NCBI RefSeq assembly: GCF_000350225.1
Contig: NW_005179158.1
Location: forward strand, 142,298 to 206,297
Direction of reading: 5' to 3'
Length of the DNA stretch: 64,000 bases
From: Chondrus crispus
Taxonomy: Eukaryota; Rhodophyta; Florideophyceae; Gigartinales; Gigartinaceae
Positions 19,263 through 31,900 of this stretch are shown here, piece after piece. Position numbers and translations under genes: made by a program. Each line of letters begins with the position of its first letter. Within the stretch, counting starts at the first letter, position 1. A model generated the notes under the pieces. That model did no database searches and was not told where the DNA came from. It saw only the letters and a program-made list of their open reading frames with translations.

Positions 19263-22200
19263 TCAAATATCTGTGTCATACGAAAGAATCGGCCTCAGCC
19301 ACTTCTCAGTTATACCAGTACTCCAACCCTTGCGCTTCTCTCCATAATCTGTCGCTTGATCCTTAGTGATTTTTCCGACGGCAAAATATTGTGATTTTTC
19401 GTGCGCAAAGTACAACCCTGATACTGCAGCAGCAGGAAGCATTGCAAGGCTCTCAGTCAACCGCAAGTTCGAGTTACTCTCCGCATCAAGAAGTTGCCAC
19501 ATAGTCTCCTTTTCTGTGTGATCTGGTTGCGAGGGGTATCCCGGAGCTGGTCGAATCCCAGTATACTTAATCTTAATCAAGTCTTCGGGTGACAATTTCT
19601 CGTTGCCTTGCGTGTAGCCCCAGAAGTCCATTTTGTTCCTCACATCCTCGTGAAGTTTCTCTGCAAAAGCTTCGGCAAGACGATCGGCAAGTGCTTCACA
19701 CATAATGACGTTGTAGTCGTCCAAATCCTTTTTGTATTGTGCAATCAATTCCTCAGCGCCAAAGATACCAACAGCAAACATTCCGATGTAATCTTTCATG
19801 CCTGACTCTTTTGGTGCAATGAAATCTGCCATGGCGAGGTAGCGTGCTTCATCATCCTCCTTCTCTGCCTGCTGGCGAAGTGTGCGGTAAACGGCGACGG
19901 GCTCCTTGCGGTCATTGTCCGCCTCAGGTGCATACAATTCGATGTCGTCATCGTTGACACTGTTGGCGGGGAAAAACCCAACAACTCCGTTTGCTGTCAG
20001 CTTCTTGTTCTTGACATAGTCGAGCAGCGTTTCCTGTGCCTCGTCAAACAGTTTCTTTGCCTCTGCACCAACAGTTTCGTCATTGAAGATCTTTGGGTAT
20101 CCCCTGTTGGGATATTTACCACGCAGCTGCCAGGTTTGGAAGAATGGGTTCCAATCAATGTACTTCAAGGTTTCTTCCAGTGGAAAGTCATTCAGCACTT
20201 TTACCCCCAGTTGCTGCGGTGCTTGTGCAGGAGGTTCAGAGCCAGTAAAATCAATAACGAGTTTTCTTTTGCGTGCCTCAGGCAGAGAGATGTATTTCCG
20301 CTCTTCAAGCCCGGCGTAGTGCTCTTCCCTTAGTTCCTCATATTCTTCTTCAATGTCCTCCCGGAAATCGACGTTGTTGTTCTCATCAAGGAGCGATGAG
20401 ACCACCGTGACAGCACGAGAAGCATCCAAGACGTGAACAACAGGCGCGCTATATCTAGGATCGATTTTCACAGCGGTATGCATCTTCGACGTCGTTGCCC
20501 CGCCAATGAGAAGAGGAATTTTCATTTGCTCCTTCTCCAAGCGCGCGGCAACATAAACCATTTCGTCAAGCGAAGGCGTAATCAGACCCGAAAGTCCAAT
20601 GACGTCTGCGTTATGCTCACGCGCGGCATCAATGATTTTATCTGTCGGACACATGACACCAAGATCAATGACGCGGTAATTATTGCAACCAAGAACGACA
20701 GCGACAATGTTCTTCCCGATGTCATGCACGTCGCCCTTGACCGTTGCAATTACCATCGTCCCTGCGTACATGTCATCTGCCGATGCGACTTCTCCCCTGG
20801 CCTCCGCCTCAGCTATTCGCAATTCCTTTTCAGCTTCCATGTACGGAATGAGCACGGCCACAGCCTTTTTCATGACACGAGCAGACTTAATCACTTGCGG
20901 TAAGAACATTTTTCCAGCTCCGAATAGATCTCCGACTATATTCATACCATCCATAAGTGGACCCTCGATAACATCAAGGGGCTTATCAGCCTCAACACGC
21001 GCCTCCTCGACATCACCGAGAACAAATGCGTCAATACCCTTCACGAGAGCATGTGAAAGTCTTTCCGTGACAGGAAGTTCGCGCCATTTGTTCTTTTCAG
21101 CATCAGTCTGTCCCGCAGTAGAACTCTTCTTATCCATCGTGAGAGAAAATTCTAGCAAATTCTCGGTGCCTTCTGGACTTCGATTGAGCAGGACATCTTC
21201 AATTAGATCCATCAACTTTTGCGGGACATCAGAGTACACTGGAATGATACCTGCATTGACAATGCCCATATCCATTCCCTTGGAAATTCCATGGTACAAA
21301 AACGCGGAGTGCATCGCCTCACGAAGGGCATTGTTTCCTCGGAAAGAGAACGATATGTTTGACACACCCCCGGAGATATGGCAGTGCGGAAGCTTTTCTC
21401 TGATGAGTGTTGTTGCTTCAAAGAAGTCCACCGCATAGTTATTGTGTTCTTCAATACCGGTGGCAACCGTGAGGATGTTGGGATCAAAAATAATGTCATT
21501 GGGATTAAAATTGACAACATCGACAAGAATGCGGTACGCTCGCTCGCAAATTCTAACCTTGTCGTCTCTTGTGGCTGCCTGGCCCTCCTCGTCAAATGCC
21601 ATGACAACGACTGCAGCGCCGTACTGCTTAACAAGGCGAGCGTGTCTTATAAACTCCTCCTCGCCAACCTTTAAGGAAATAGAGTTGACGATGCACTTAC
21701 CCTGTATGCACTGCAAGCCTTGCTCTACGACATCAAACTTTGATGAATCAATCATGAAGGGGACTTTGGCGACATCCGGTTCTGTGGCAAGCAAGTTGCA
21801 AAACTTTCTCATGGTAGCATGAGAGTCCAAGAGACCCTCATCAAAGTTGATGTCAATGACTTGTGCGCCATTGTTGACCTGCTTAAGGGCAATCTCGAGC
21901 ATTTTCTCATAGTTGCCCGCAAGCACCTGCTTTTTAAAAAAGCCGGATCCAGCGACGTTGCACCTCTCTCCGACATTGACAAAGCGAACGAGAGAAGGGT
22001 CAAGCTCAAACGGCTCCAAACCTGACAAGCGCATGACATTGGGCAAAGTCTTCGGCGGTGGCTTGGGTTTGTTCTTCGAGAAAAGGTCAACGATAGAAGC
22101 GATATGGGCAGGAGTAGACCCGCAGCAACCGCCGACAATGTTGCACAGTTTGTTACTGGCAAAGCTGGAAAGCTCCTGAGCCATCTCTGGGCCAGTCTGA

Positions 22201-23087
22201 TCGTAGCCGCCCATGGCGTTGGGCAAGCCTGCGTTCGGGTAACAGATGATGTATGCATCCGAGCAGCGGCCGAGCCTCTCGATATACTGGCGCATATCCT
22301 TTGCGCCTAGGGCGCAGTTGAGGCCAACGGCCATGGGTTTGGCGTGCTCGACCGAGGTCCAAAAGGCTTCGGTGGTCTGTCCGGACAGGGTGCGGCCGCT
22401 CATATCGACGATGGTACCGGAAATGAAGATGGGGAGGCGGTCGCGGTTCGGGTTGAGATTGAAGTATTGCTCGATGGCGAACAGAGCGGCCTTCGCGTTG
22501 AGGGTGTCGAAAATGGTCTCGACGAGCAGCACATCGACGCCGCCCTCGACCAAGGCGAGGACCTGGTCGACATAGGCATCGACGACCTCCATGAAGGTGA
22601 TGTTACGGAAGGAGGGATCGTTGACATCCGGGGAGATGGAGAGGGTCCTGTTGGTGGGCCCGATGGCGCCGCACACGTACCTCTTGCGGCCGTCCTTCTC
22701 CAAGTAGGTATCGCAGGCGGCGCGGGCGACCCTAGCGCTTTCAAAATTGATGTCGTAGACGTCCTTGGGGTCGTTGTGGAGCTCGTAGTCGGCCTGGGCG
22801 ATCTTGGTAGCCGAGAAGGTGTTGGTCTCGATGAAGTCGGCGCCGGCCTCCAAGTACTGCTCGTGGATCTCCTGGATGACGTGCGGGGCGGTGATGGAGA
22901 GGATGTCGTTGTTCCCCTGCAGGTCGTTCGAGTGGTTGCGGTAGCGCTCCCCGCGGAAGTCGGCCTCCTTGAGCCTGTGGCGCTGGATCATGGTGCCCAT
23001 GGCGCCGTCGATGTACATGACGCGCTCATCCAGCACGGCGCGGATCTCCGCGAAGATTTGCGGCTCGAAGGAGGTTGGCTGCGCCAT
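19263..23087 (-). CDS. metH: Cobalamin-dependent methionine synthase
   Basis: A single exon encodes 1274 residues; the start chosen ([10 protein letters not shown]) gives close to the family length of about 1230-1265. The enzyme transfers a methyl group from 5-methyltetrahydrofolate through cobalamin to homocysteine. The homocysteine-binding domain comes first, and its zinc ligands are Cys258 (GLNCALG) and Cys321/Cys322 (GGCCGS). These sit at the same relative spacing as in E. coli MetH. The pterin-binding domain follows ([11 protein letters not shown]), then the cobalamin module with the DVHDIG motif, whose His788 is the lower axial ligand. The C-terminal AdoMet activation domain ([16 protein letters not shown]) closes the protein. 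No transit peptide is obvious, so it is probably cytosolic. Its presence means the alga can use vitamin B12; no B12-independent enzyme is seen in this window. The frame stays open upstream of the start but reads promoter minisatellite there. Confidence 0.97.
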   Translation of the reverse strand: MAQPTSFEPQIFAEIRAVLDERVMYIDGAMGTMIQRHRLKEADFRGERYRNHSNDLQGNNDILSITAPHVIQEIHEQYLEAGADFIETNTFSATKIAQADYELHNDPKDVYDINFESARVARAACDTYLEKDGRKRYVCGAIGPTNRTLSISPDVNDPSFRNITFMEVVDAYVDQVLALVEGGVDVLLVETIFDTLNAKAALFAIEQYFNLNPNRDRLPIFISGTIVDMSGRTLSGQTTEAFWTSVEHAKPMAVGLNCALGAKDMRQYIERLGRCSDAYIICYPNAGLPNAMGGYDQTGPEMAQELSSFASNKLCNIVGGCCGSTPAHIASIVDLFSKNKPKPPPKTLPNVMRLSGLEPFELDPSLVRFVNVGERCNVAGSGFFKKQVLAGNYEKMLEIALKQVNNGAQVIDINFDEGLLDSHATMRKFCNLLATEPDVAKVPFMIDSSKFDVVEQGLQCIQGKCIVNSISLKVGEEEFIRHARLVKQYGAAVVVMAFDEEGQAATRDDKVRICERAYRILVDVVNFNPNDIIFDPNILTVATGIEEHNNYAVDFFEATTLIREKLPHCHISGGVSNISFSFRGNNALREAMHSAFLYHGISKGMDMGIVNAGIIPVYSDVPQKLMDLIEDVLLNRSPEGTENLLEFSLTMDKKSSTAGQTDAEKNKWRELPVTERLSHALVKGIDAFVLGDVEEARVEADKPLDVIEGPLMDGMNIVGDLFGAGKMFLPQVIKSARVMKKAVAVLIPYMEAEKELRIAEAEARGEVASADDMYAGTMVIATVKGDVHDIGKNIVAVVLGCNNYRVIDLGVMCPTDKIIDAAREHNADVIGLSGLITPSLDEMVYVAARLEKEQMKIPLLIGGATTSKMHTAVKIDPRYSAPVVHVLDASRAVTVVSSLLDENNNVDFREDIEEEYEELREEHYAGLEERKYISLPEARKRKLVIDFTGSEPPAQAPQQLGVKVLNDFPLEETLKYIDWNPFFQTWQLRGKYPNRGYPKIFNDETVGAEAKKLFDEAQETLLDYVKNKKLTANGVVGFFPANSVNDDDIELYAPEADNDRKEPVAVYRTLRQQAEKEDDEARYLAMADFIAPKESGMKDYIGMFAVGIFGAEELIAQYKKDLDDYNVIMCEALADRLAEAFAEKLHEDVRNKMDFWGYTQGNEKLSPEDLIKIKYTGIRPAPGYPSQPDHTEKETMWQLLDAESNSNLRLTESLAMLPAAAVSGLYFAHEKSQYFAVGKITKDQATDYGEKRKGWSTGITEKWLRPILSYDTDI

Positions 23088-23620
23088 GGCGAAGAACGGT
23101 TTTTCGGGGTGCGGGGGTGCGGGGGTGCGGGGTGGGACGGGGCGATGCGAACGCGCGGTTGATGCGTCTTTGCTACGGCGGAGGGGATGGAACGGTCGCG
23201 GGTGCGTGCGGAGGGGGGGGGGGGCCAAGGAGGTACAATATGTACTGGCCCGTGTACCGGGCCAGTACAAGGGTGCGTGCTCCTTTTCACCCCCCGCTGA
23301 GGCGCGTTCTCGAGTGTGCGGTGGCGAGCGAGACTTGCGGCCTGCGAATGCACACGCGACTGGGACAGCGCGACAGTCGGCCTTTTCTTTCAGTTGCAGT
23401 TGCAATGGACTTTTTTCCATTGGGCGAGTGCCAAGTGGGCTTGGGAGACGCCACGGATGCAAACGGATTTCCACTGTAAGTTTCGTCATTGCGCAACCTG
23501 TCCAGGTGGACACGTGGACACCGTGGACACCGCTGACAACGCCAGAGGATGCGGCGGCGAGGGACCTGGAGCACGGAAGGTAAAAGGAGGCGGATCCCGA
23601 TTCACACACGTTCATTTTAC

Positions 23621-23775
23621 TGCATCCCAATACTACTGTACATCCCAATGCTACACTCCAATACTGCATCCAAATACTGCATGTATCCCAATACTGCATG
23701 CATCCCAATACTGCATGCATCCCAATAATGTATGTATTCCAATACTGCGTGCATTCCAATACTGCATCCCAATCT
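23621..23775. repeat. Minisatellite of ~13-18 bp units upstream of metH
   Basis: About ten imperfect copies of a CCCAATACTGCATGCAT-like unit lie head to tail, some with CTCC or TTCC in place of TCCC. It starts about 530 bp upstream of the metH start codon. It forms an open frame by chance and should not be counted as coding. Confidence 0.85.
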
Positions 23776-24705
23776 TACACGTCATACCATACCTGTACAT
23801 GTTACTATACAGGGGGGTGTCGCGACATAGTGCTACCCTCTGCCAGTGGGCCAAAAACGGCACTACAGATAATGATATTATTTACGCTTTTTTTTTCAGC
23901 CACTTCCTTGCATCACTGCTCAGAAAGAGCGCTCGCAGGGTGCCATCACTCGTACTTTGCATCTTCACTGAAGACTCAAGTCTAATCAAGCATTTCTGTT
24001 ATTACCCTTCGAAGGGTAGTAGCTGCCGAGTCGCCGCATTGACTTGCTCCTTTTTCGCAGCCATAAATGCCAGCCTACACTTTTGCAGATGTCCAATTGC
24101 ATCTTCGACCCTGTACCTGAAGGTTGTGAGAAGTGGTACAACGTTCACACGTAGTACAGATATGTCGTACGTGTGGAAGCTTCTAAAGAACACAAGAGCA
24201 TATCATGCGTTCGTAATTCGAATGCCGACCGCCGGCAGGTGTGCGCAAAGGTCGCGGTGCCACGCACACTATCTATCGAATGCAATTAGATAGTGGCATT
24301 CACCACGCTGGTTGAATGAAGCAATTGGGGCACCCGACGGCAATTAGCCTTGAGAGGAGGGACAGGCAGTCTCTTCTCCAAGGGTGTATATGGAGCCATA
24401 TACATCAGCCTTAGCAACGAGCAGCGGAAGGCGAGCGAGGAACACGCAGCGACTAATAAAGAAAGAGCAAGCAACGCTCGGGCTTTTTGTGCCTGTTCCA
24501 CGTGTCTGTTACCCAACGCCATACTAGAAGTTTGGAGTGCCCCTACACTGCGCGCGAGATCAGTATGTCAGAACTGAATCCCACACTGAAGGTACAGTAC
24601 CACGGTACTACATACTATGTTACAGTACAGCCTTCTACCACAACTCTCACCTCATCCTCTTCCGCCCCCCAGCAACTCCCCCCGTCACCTCCCTCATCTC
24701 CACCG
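23776..24705. other. Intergenic region between metH and the phosphorylase gene
   Basis: No supported gene was found. It contains the perfect 16-bp palindrome TACCCTTCGAAGGGTA at 24003-24018, which also occurs at 57933-57948. A 63-codon minus frame at 24002-24193 has a charged end but no recognisable homology. Confidence 0.5.
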
Positions 24706-25701
24706 CTACTCGTTGTGCGACATATTCCTCACGGCCCCATTAATACACGCGCTGACCTTCCCCAAAGCCGCGCTCTCGCACCCGATTTTCTCCCTGACGT
24801 ACTCCACAGCCACCTTCACGGCGCGGTGCTGAAACATCGCGAGCGTCTCCTCCGTCTCGCCTGGCGTCTCCTCCTGCATCCGGTCCACGAGCACGGCGCA
24901 CACCGTGGCGGCCCGCACGCCCACCCTCTTCGCGAACGCCCCGAGCGCCACGCACTCCATCTCCACGTTAACCACGCCCCTGCTGCGGCAGTCCTCCAAG
25001 AACGCCGCCCTCTCCGCGGCGGAGAAGTCTGCAAACGCCCCGTCGCGCCGCGCCTGCGCCACGTAGAACGTCTCGGCGCTCATCGTGTCGCCGCGCACGC
25101 ACCGCTTGCCGAGCAGCGCCCGCCCCTTGGCCGCGAGCTCCTCGCCGAGCGTCTCGTCCATCTCGGCCGCGAGCACGCGCTGCTTGCCGAGCACGGCCAT
25201 GCGCAGCCCGCGCTCGAACAGCCCGTTCACGGCCTGTCGCGTCACCACCACCGTCCCCGCCGCGACCCCCACCCCGCCGCACGACCCAATCCGGATCAGC
25301 GCGTACGCGCCCGCCATCGCCGACCGGATCGCAATGTGTAGCTCGTGCAGCAGCACGTCGATCGACCCGGCCCCGATCCCGTGCGCCGCCACCAGCACCG
25401 CCGCGTGCGGCTGCAGCAGCGTGTACCGGTCCGTGCGGCATAGGTTCGTGTGCGGGCCGCCGCGAAAGTGCGACGCGATCGCCTTGGCCCGCGAGATCGA
25501 CCCGCAGAGTAGCACGTAGCGCACGGAGCACAGTGAGGACCGCAGGAATTGCGACGGGAGAGGGTAGCCGAGGTGGAACAGTACCGAGCCAGGCGTGGGC
25601 GACGGCGACGGCGACGACGGCGGCGACGGCGAAGAGGAGGAAGAGGGCATGCCGGAGTTGTTCAATGCTGCGCGACAACTGTGCCCGGGAAGCGGAGGCA
25701 A
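24706..25701 (-). CDS. Uridine phosphorylase-like nucleoside phosphorylase
   Basis: The frame encodes 331 residues from the first ATG, or 314 from the ATG at 25650 (MPSSSSSPSP), which I cannot exclude. After a Ser/Pro-rich head comes the PNP/UDP phosphorylase fold. The phosphate-loop motif RIGSCGG is at about 137-143 and the nucleoside-binding VNVEMEC at about 244-250, where the EME triplet is characteristic of uridine phosphorylases. It would split uridine and phosphate to uracil and ribose-1-phosphate in pyrimidine salvage. The last ~30 residues are less conserved. The coding region is far richer in G+C, with third positions nearly all G or C, than the flanking DNA. That could reflect transfer from a GC-rich bacterium or strong local base bias. 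Substrate choice (uridine or another nucleoside) is not certain from motifs alone. Confidence 0.82.
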   Translation of the reverse strand: MPPLPGHSCRAALNNSGMPSSSSSPSPPSSPSPSPTPGSVLFHLGYPLPSQFLRSSLCSVRYVLLCGSISRAKAIASHFRGGPHTNLCRTDRYTLLQPHAAVLVAAHGIGAGSIDVLLHELHIAIRSAMAGAYALIRIGSCGGVGVAAGTVVVTRQAVNGLFERGLRMAVLGKQRVLAAEMDETLGEELAAKGRALLGKRCVRGDTMSAETFYVAQARRDGAFADFSAAERAAFLEDCRSRGVVNVEMECVALGAFAKRVGVRAATVCAVLVDRMQEETPGETEETLAMFQHRAVKVAVEYVREKIGCESAALGKVSACINGAVRNMSHNE

Positions 25702-26379
25702 GGGGCGCGTTTCGCACGTCTGTTACTTATATGCGCTGACGGGCGTGTTTCTTCGGGGAGTCACAATTGGGAGTTACAATTGCGTCCGGGAAAGACTGCT
25801 GCATGGCGTACCTCTGTCATGGAATCTCGCTGTGGAAGTTGTACGATGTGGGGAAAAGGTGCGTCTGGGGGTCGAGCGAGTTGGGCTTTTTTTATTGGTC
25901 GGTGCAGTTGCTTTGTGCACTTTCATTCGCTGCTCAACAACCTCACGAGATTGGCATCCTCGCTGTGCATCCCTCCTGGACACGAGACCGAAGCGCTGGC
26001 AAGCTCCTGTGCCTCCCAAGCGCCGACCTTCGCGTTCATCCTTGTCGAACCTTCGTGTTTCTCTGTCACTCTGCGGCATCACTGCTTTGCCGAGATTGCG
26101 GAGAGGTAAGCTTCAAGGTTCCACCGCTATGTACTTCTGCACTCTATTCATCTTTCATTCGTACAGCATTATAGTACATCCCGTCTGCATGACTACCTCA
26201 GATGCGGAGCAGGAAGTGCAGTAAACTGTATCCTTCGAAGGGACAACGTGAGTCGGCAGCTCCAAAGCATGCTGCTATCAGGCATGAAATTGTTTGAACG
26301 TCTTAGTTTGGAACGACGCATAATAAAATATGAAACACAAAATATGAGGCGATCAGGTCCATAATTGGCCGTATATTAA
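25702..26379. other. Intergenic region upstream of the phosphorylase gene
   Basis: Overlapping frames on the plus strand reach 209 codons but are partly antisense to the GC-rich phosphorylase gene and show no domain. Nothing else was recognised. Confidence 0.45.
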
Positions 26380-27065
26380 CGTTGTCCGTATAGTCACGAA
26401 AACGCGTGTTTTGGCGGCGAGTTTCCTCGGATTTTCTGAAAGGCAAATTTTTCAAACAACGCGTTTGGCAAAACTCACAGCATACCGAAAACTCGGGACA
26501 TGTGAGTTTTCCACGAGTTTCACATCCGCCTGATCACAGCAGTGCCGGGTCGACCCGTCGTGAAGAAAAACGAAGTGGGTCTTCTGTTCTTTTCATCAGC
26601 ACAAACGAGCCTCAGACTGCAAGGGTCGTATCGATATGTGTCATGGACGCCCCTATCGCTTCATCTGCGCAGAGTCCGTCAATGGATCAAAGCGCGACAG
26701 GATCTGCCACAGATGCCGCCGAAGCAACTGCGAAAGAAAGACAAGTAGAAGCTTCCAAAAAGCGGTCTTCTCTAAACTTCCCCCCTCAGCCTGTCAAGAA
26801 GACGAAACACATCGCCCTTTCAACTGATAACCTTTCTAACCTTGTGGCGAGCAACAAATATTCACTTCAGCGAGTATTCGCGCAAGTGCACATGATCCTT
26901 CGGGCGGCACAACGATATACCAGACTTGCGTTTGTTGCGGGCAGGTACCTTGCTGGAGGTCAATCCGCAAAACTCGTGGTGAGATTTTTCAAACCCGGGT
27001 TTATTTTACGTCCAGCGGGTTTGTGGGCAAATGGAATAAAACAACCCGTTATTTTACGAACAACG
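26380..27065 (+). mobile_element. Non-autonomous DNA element with short terminal inverted repeats, copy 1
   Basis: The element begins CGTTGTCCGTATAGTCACG and its other end, read in reverse complement, is CGTTGTTCGTAAAATAACG. That gives terminal inverted repeats of roughly 12-19 bp with mismatches. A second copy of about 677 bp is at 55110-55786. Inside, both copies carry a plus-strand frame containing MDAPIASSAQSPS, then an Ala/Ser/Thr-rich stretch and the basic motif PVKKTKH, which looks like a nuclear localisation signal. This may be the N-terminal remnant of a transposase. I could not identify a clear target-site duplication, so the superfamily is undetermined. Confidence 0.6.
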
Positions 27066-27804
27066 ATATTGTGTGAGAGGTTTGCGCTCACGATTCTTGC
27101 AACCATCGTGCTCGCAAGTCCGGAGCGAGTCGAATTCGTTATTTGCCGCGAAAGTGGACAACATTGTAATTGTCGAGAATATAAAAGGGGGGTAGCCCTA
27201 AGTTTTGAACAGCGTCCAAACCCCTTGAACAAAAACAAATCAACATTTTTTAATCAAATTATTACTTTTTAGCCTCCGTTGAGACCACTACCCTGTGGAA
27301 AGCCACACGAGAGAGATGGTCTGCAATGGCCCCAGATATGACAGAAAATTAAATATAAAACTGTTCAATGTATTCAGCCGCCCTTCTTACTCCACGTGAG
27401 AGGCCGCAATGGCCAATTCAAAAACGAAAAGGGATGTTTTGCGTTTAGGGGGGCGATCAGGTGCATTTTGGTGGCAACGGACAGGTGCAATTGACTTTTC
27501 TGTTGTGAACAGGGTCCGAATCATGAATTGTTGTTGCAAAAGCGGGGCGAAAGGAGGAAAAACAGCAGCGGTAGTCACTCGCTTCTCCCGTCCCACCCGC
27601 TCTCGCTCAGGCCGTCTCCCTTGCAGCCCTCTCGGCTTCTGTGTGTTCCATAGTGTCTCGTAGTTTTCAGCAAGTTTTCAGCAATTTTCAGTAAACAACG
27701 TGTCAGTGGCATCTCGCGGAGCCGGCCCCATAGCTACTCGATTACTGGATGATACAACGCTGTTAACCAGACGCGTTAGATCATTGGTGGCAGTGTATGA
27801 CATA
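27066..27804. other. Host flank left of the first Ty3 element
   Basis: No gene was recognised. The last bases before the element read ATAGC (27805-27809), the target duplication. If the ARP5-like gene to the right ran through the insertion point, its downstream end would lie here, but I see no conserved ARP tail. Confidence 0.4.
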
Positions 27805-27809
27805 ATAGC

Positions 27810-28146
27810 TGTTGGCGGCGAAAAGGGGGGAGGAAGGCCGCGCGCGTAGGAGAGAGAGAAAAGTTTTTTTTCAGAAGCGTGAAGTTTATTGCAAGAGCGG
27901 GGGTCAGTCGGCGGTGTTGTTGTGTTTTTTTTCTACCTCTGTCGCGGGGCGTCGTGGCGCGCCCCTTCCTCTTATAGAGGGGCCGCCAACATCTTCCACT
28001 TCACAAGACCGCCGCTCTTCAAAGGGAGATTGTCCACGTGTACACCTGGCGTACACGTAGACCAATAAAATCACCTTTTGAAGGCTTTGGTCCTGAGGCC
28101 ACTCCTGGGTACTGTACCCTGTACAGTACCCCAAATCTCCCCCACA
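27810..28146 (-). repeat. 3' LTR of Ty3 element 1
   Basis: It is 337 bp and ~98% identical to the copy at 33643-33980. It contains GTACTGTA/TACAGTAC palindromes and a GGCGCGCC-like region. Confidence 0.95.
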
Positions 28147-28487
28147 CGACCCCCTCCCCAGCCCAAACCCGGGCAGGGGCAACATATATACTGACCGCTG
28201 GCCGCTCCTTTGCTCTTGGTGCTCGGCTTGAGTCAGGAAACCGGTGCTCGACCTTGACGATCCAATTGACACAATTTAGTGTCACCATCGACACCAATCC
28301 CCCAATCGCTCCACGTTGCCACGTGTGTTCCTGGAGCCTCACTGTAATTACTTTTCTCTAACCTTAATCCATTGTTCACACAACTTGAGTGCACATACTA
28401 ACTACTTTTTTTCATCACTACTGCACGAAGCTCGTTCCTAGCGTGACGCAGATTCCGGCCTTTGCTTGCCATAGATACTTGACTTGA

Positions 28488-28910
28488 TTGTTTGTGTGGC
28501 AGTACTCAGGTGAGGTTTTAATCCTCGGGTCTGCCCCTTGCAAGCGGTCTCATTTGGCACGGAAACATGAATCAACTGTGCGTCACTCTGCATTCACCCG
28601 GTGCGGCCGCTGTCTCGTCCTCTTCGTCAACCGCAGCGCTTCCGGCGTTGTTCTCGACGAAAGAAACATCACATGCACCTTCTTCTACGCAGGCTTCTCC
28701 AAGGGATTGTTCTCGGCCTCCGACGGCATGCTGTCATTCACATTTTCCCAGGAGAGTAAACGAGTTATCCTGAGCATTCCAGTCCTGGAGTGCGACGTCC
28801 AGATGTCGTACGCCGCCACAGGTATCTTCTTCATCACATGCAGTGGGTTTTCATTCGAGCTGTCGTTTCTAATTTCTAAATGCATAAAAGGGGCCATACA
28901 TCTTACGTAG
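28488..28910 (+). other. ORF antisense to pol in the 3' part of Ty3 element 1
   Basis: This frame of 140 codons, running opposite to gag-pol, lies between the end of pol and the 3' LTR. An ATATATA sequence at 28184-28190 lies upstream in the same orientation, just inside the LTR boundary. I recognise no domain. Its position matches the antisense ORFs of the other two Ty3 elements, which is the main reason to list it. It may be chance. Confidence 0.3.
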
Positions 28911-28959
28911 CTTTGAGCAATAACGTAATTAACTATTTTGCTACAATACATATGCGTCT

Positions 28960-31900
28960 TCACTCCATGGTGTCCTGCTCACTTTTCCTTGCACGATAGG
29001 GTACGAGTCGACGAGCATGAATAGGTTTCCTCGACATTCGGCAATGACACGACTCTAACACGTAGCGAGGGTGGCGTCCTTCTACGATTCTGCATGGCCC
29101 GTAGAACTTTGATACGAATGCAGGCCATTTCGTGCCACCGAATGAAGTTCCACGAGCGACAAGAACTTTGTCTCCCACTTCGAAGAGGTGAGACGACGAC
29201 GCTACGAGCCTCTTTTCCACAGAGGCCCCCGAGCGAACTGCTCGTGGGACAGATCCAGTCAGGAGCTCCAAGCGACGATGATGGTCTAAGGAAGGAATAA
29301 CTTGGCTTGCACCTGTCTCTGCACTGGAATCCATCCGAGGCGGGTCCCCATACATTAATTCGAATGGAGACACGCCGTTCTTCATGGCACGTCGGCGATA
29401 TCCATACAGGACCTGGGTGAGTGCTTTGTCCCACTCCATTCCAGTTTCAAGAACTGTCCTACGGACGGCAGCCTTCGAATTTCCAACCATTCTCTCTGCT
29501 CTACCGTTAGACATGGGAGCGTAGGCGAGGACGGTGCGCCGATTGATACCGTGCCGAGCCATGAAGCTAGAAACGGCCGAGGCTGTGAAGCTGGTAGCAT
29601 TGTCAGAGACAATGGTTTGCGGAGGGCCGAATGAGTACATGATTTCTCTCTTGACGAAGTCAAGAACCACTTGAGCAGTACTATCAGCAGTGGATAGGGC
29701 AATTGGTCATCCTGTGAGGTGTTCGACCGCAACCAACACGAAGCCATTTCCGGACCAGGTGGCAGGGAAGGGGCCAGCAAAGTCAATAGAGAAAACATCA
29801 ACAAGCTTGTGATGGGAAGTCGCAACGTGGTCTTGTATTTTGGAATCGGACGCGCCTTCTGACACCCGTCACAACTCTTCACGTAGTCTCCCACATCCAT
29901 ACAAACGGTCGGCCACCAGCACCTTTCCGTGACAAATTGACGAGTGGTCTTCAAGTCCCAATGACCAATGTCGTCATGGAAACCCTTCAGTATCTTTTCG
30001 CGATCGGAAATTGGGGCAACAACACGAAGACCATGAATGGTGCGGCGGAACAACTTCGACTCCCGCACTAGAAAGTTCTTCGCATTATTCTTCATGCGAG
30101 ACTTCCTGTAATCATCCAACCCAACCGGTGTTTCGCCTTGCAGATAGGACATGATATCTTGGCAAGACTCTTCAAGATCTTCTGGAGAGTAGATCGGGGT
30201 CGTGATAGCGGGGGCAAGGTCTCCCTCTTCCTGGCAAGTTAGGTTGTCGCCGTTCTTGGGCTGAATGCGAGAAAGGTAGTCAGCTGCACCATTTGCGGAT
30301 CCACGACGATATTCCACGGTGAAGTCGTACTCGGCTAAGAAGTCTAGCCAACGAGCCAAACGACCGTGGATGTCTTTCTTGCGAAAGGCGTAACTAAGAG
30401 CCTGGTGATCAGTAATCAACTTGAAAGGTGTAGACGAAAGCACGTAAACACGAAATTTCTTCAAAGCAAAGATGACCGCAAGCGCCTCACGCTCACAAGC
30501 GGAGTACTTGCGCTCTGATGTATTCATAGTACGGCTTGCGTACTGGATGGGGTGTATTTTCCCATCTTCCTTCTTTTGAGCCAACACAGCCCCGACGGAG
30601 ACCGCTGACGCATCCGTCTCAACGACGAAGGGCTTCTCGAAGTCTGGGTAAGCCAAGACTGGCGGAGAAGTTAACTTTATGCGTAGTTCATGAAAGGCTT
30701 CTTGCATTTCTCCGGTCCATTTCAATCTGCCGTTTCCGGATGTAGCCGCATGGAGTACCGCAGCAATGTCCGCAAACTTGCAGATGAAACGACGGTAGTA
30801 GCTTGCTAACCCAAGAAAGCTCCTAAGTTCAGTCGTAGTGGTCGGGATCGGTGCATTCCGAATCACTTCGACCTTGCTCGGGTCAACGGCAATCCCGCCT
30901 TTGTCGACAACATGACCGAGCAACTTGATCTTCGCCTGGGCGAAGCTACACTTTGTCAGCTTAAGCTTAAGACCAGCCTCGTCAAGCACATCAAATACAT
31001 GCTGCAGGTGCCGAAGATGTTCTTCTATAGTCTTAGAGAACACCACAACGTCATCGAGGTACACACGCACAAACGGCACTGCGCGAAAGATTGTATCCAT
31101 CATTCTCTGAAATGTCGAAGGCACATTCATCAATCCAAAGGGCATGACTTCGAACTTATACGTCCCGTAGCCGCAGACGAAAGTAGTCATTTCTTTACAT
31201 TGTTGTGCCATCCGAATTTGCCAGTAACCACTGAACAAATCCAGAGAAGTGAAGTACGCACTTCCTTCCAAGTCATCAAATATCTCTTCTATTTTCGACA
31301 AAGGCCATCTGTCTGCTTTCATCTTCTGGTTTAGAGAACGGTAATCAACACAGAAGCGTGGATTCCCATCTTTTCTGGATACGATGACGACCGGAAAGGA
31401 CCATGCGGTGCTGGAAGGCGTGACGATTCCTGCTTCCAGCATTTTGTCCAGCTCTTTCCGAACGATTTCGTTATGCAAGGGAGCCATTCTCCTCGCCGAG
31501 TGATAGATCGGATCAGTATCATCTAACTCGAAATGGTGCTTGATTGGGACTTCAGCAGGCCGAAGGTCGTCAAGGGATGTAGCAACGATACTCTTACCCA
31601 TCAGGGCGGTCTCGATGACTGCTTGAGCGTCATTGTCAAGATGCACAAGTTTTTCCCGAAGCATTTTCACGGCCTTGTTGATGACATTCGAATCAGGTGA
31701 TTCTACTTCCTCATCTTCTCCGATCGCTCCGTCCAGAGTTAAGTCTAGCTCGAAAGGTTCATCGCCGAGGATAGCGACAGCATAAGTCTCTTCTTCCGAC
31801 GAGTTTTCTGAGGCGAACGACTCGACATCAGAAGTGAAGTCCTCACTATCAGTCTCCGAATCCGCGACGATAGGACTTACTTGATCAAACTCCAGACTCA

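Noticed and set aside
22344-24293. Long plus-strand frames (272 and 325 codons) over the 5' end of metH
   Set aside because: They are antisense shadows of GC-rich metH and its minisatellite, with no domains.
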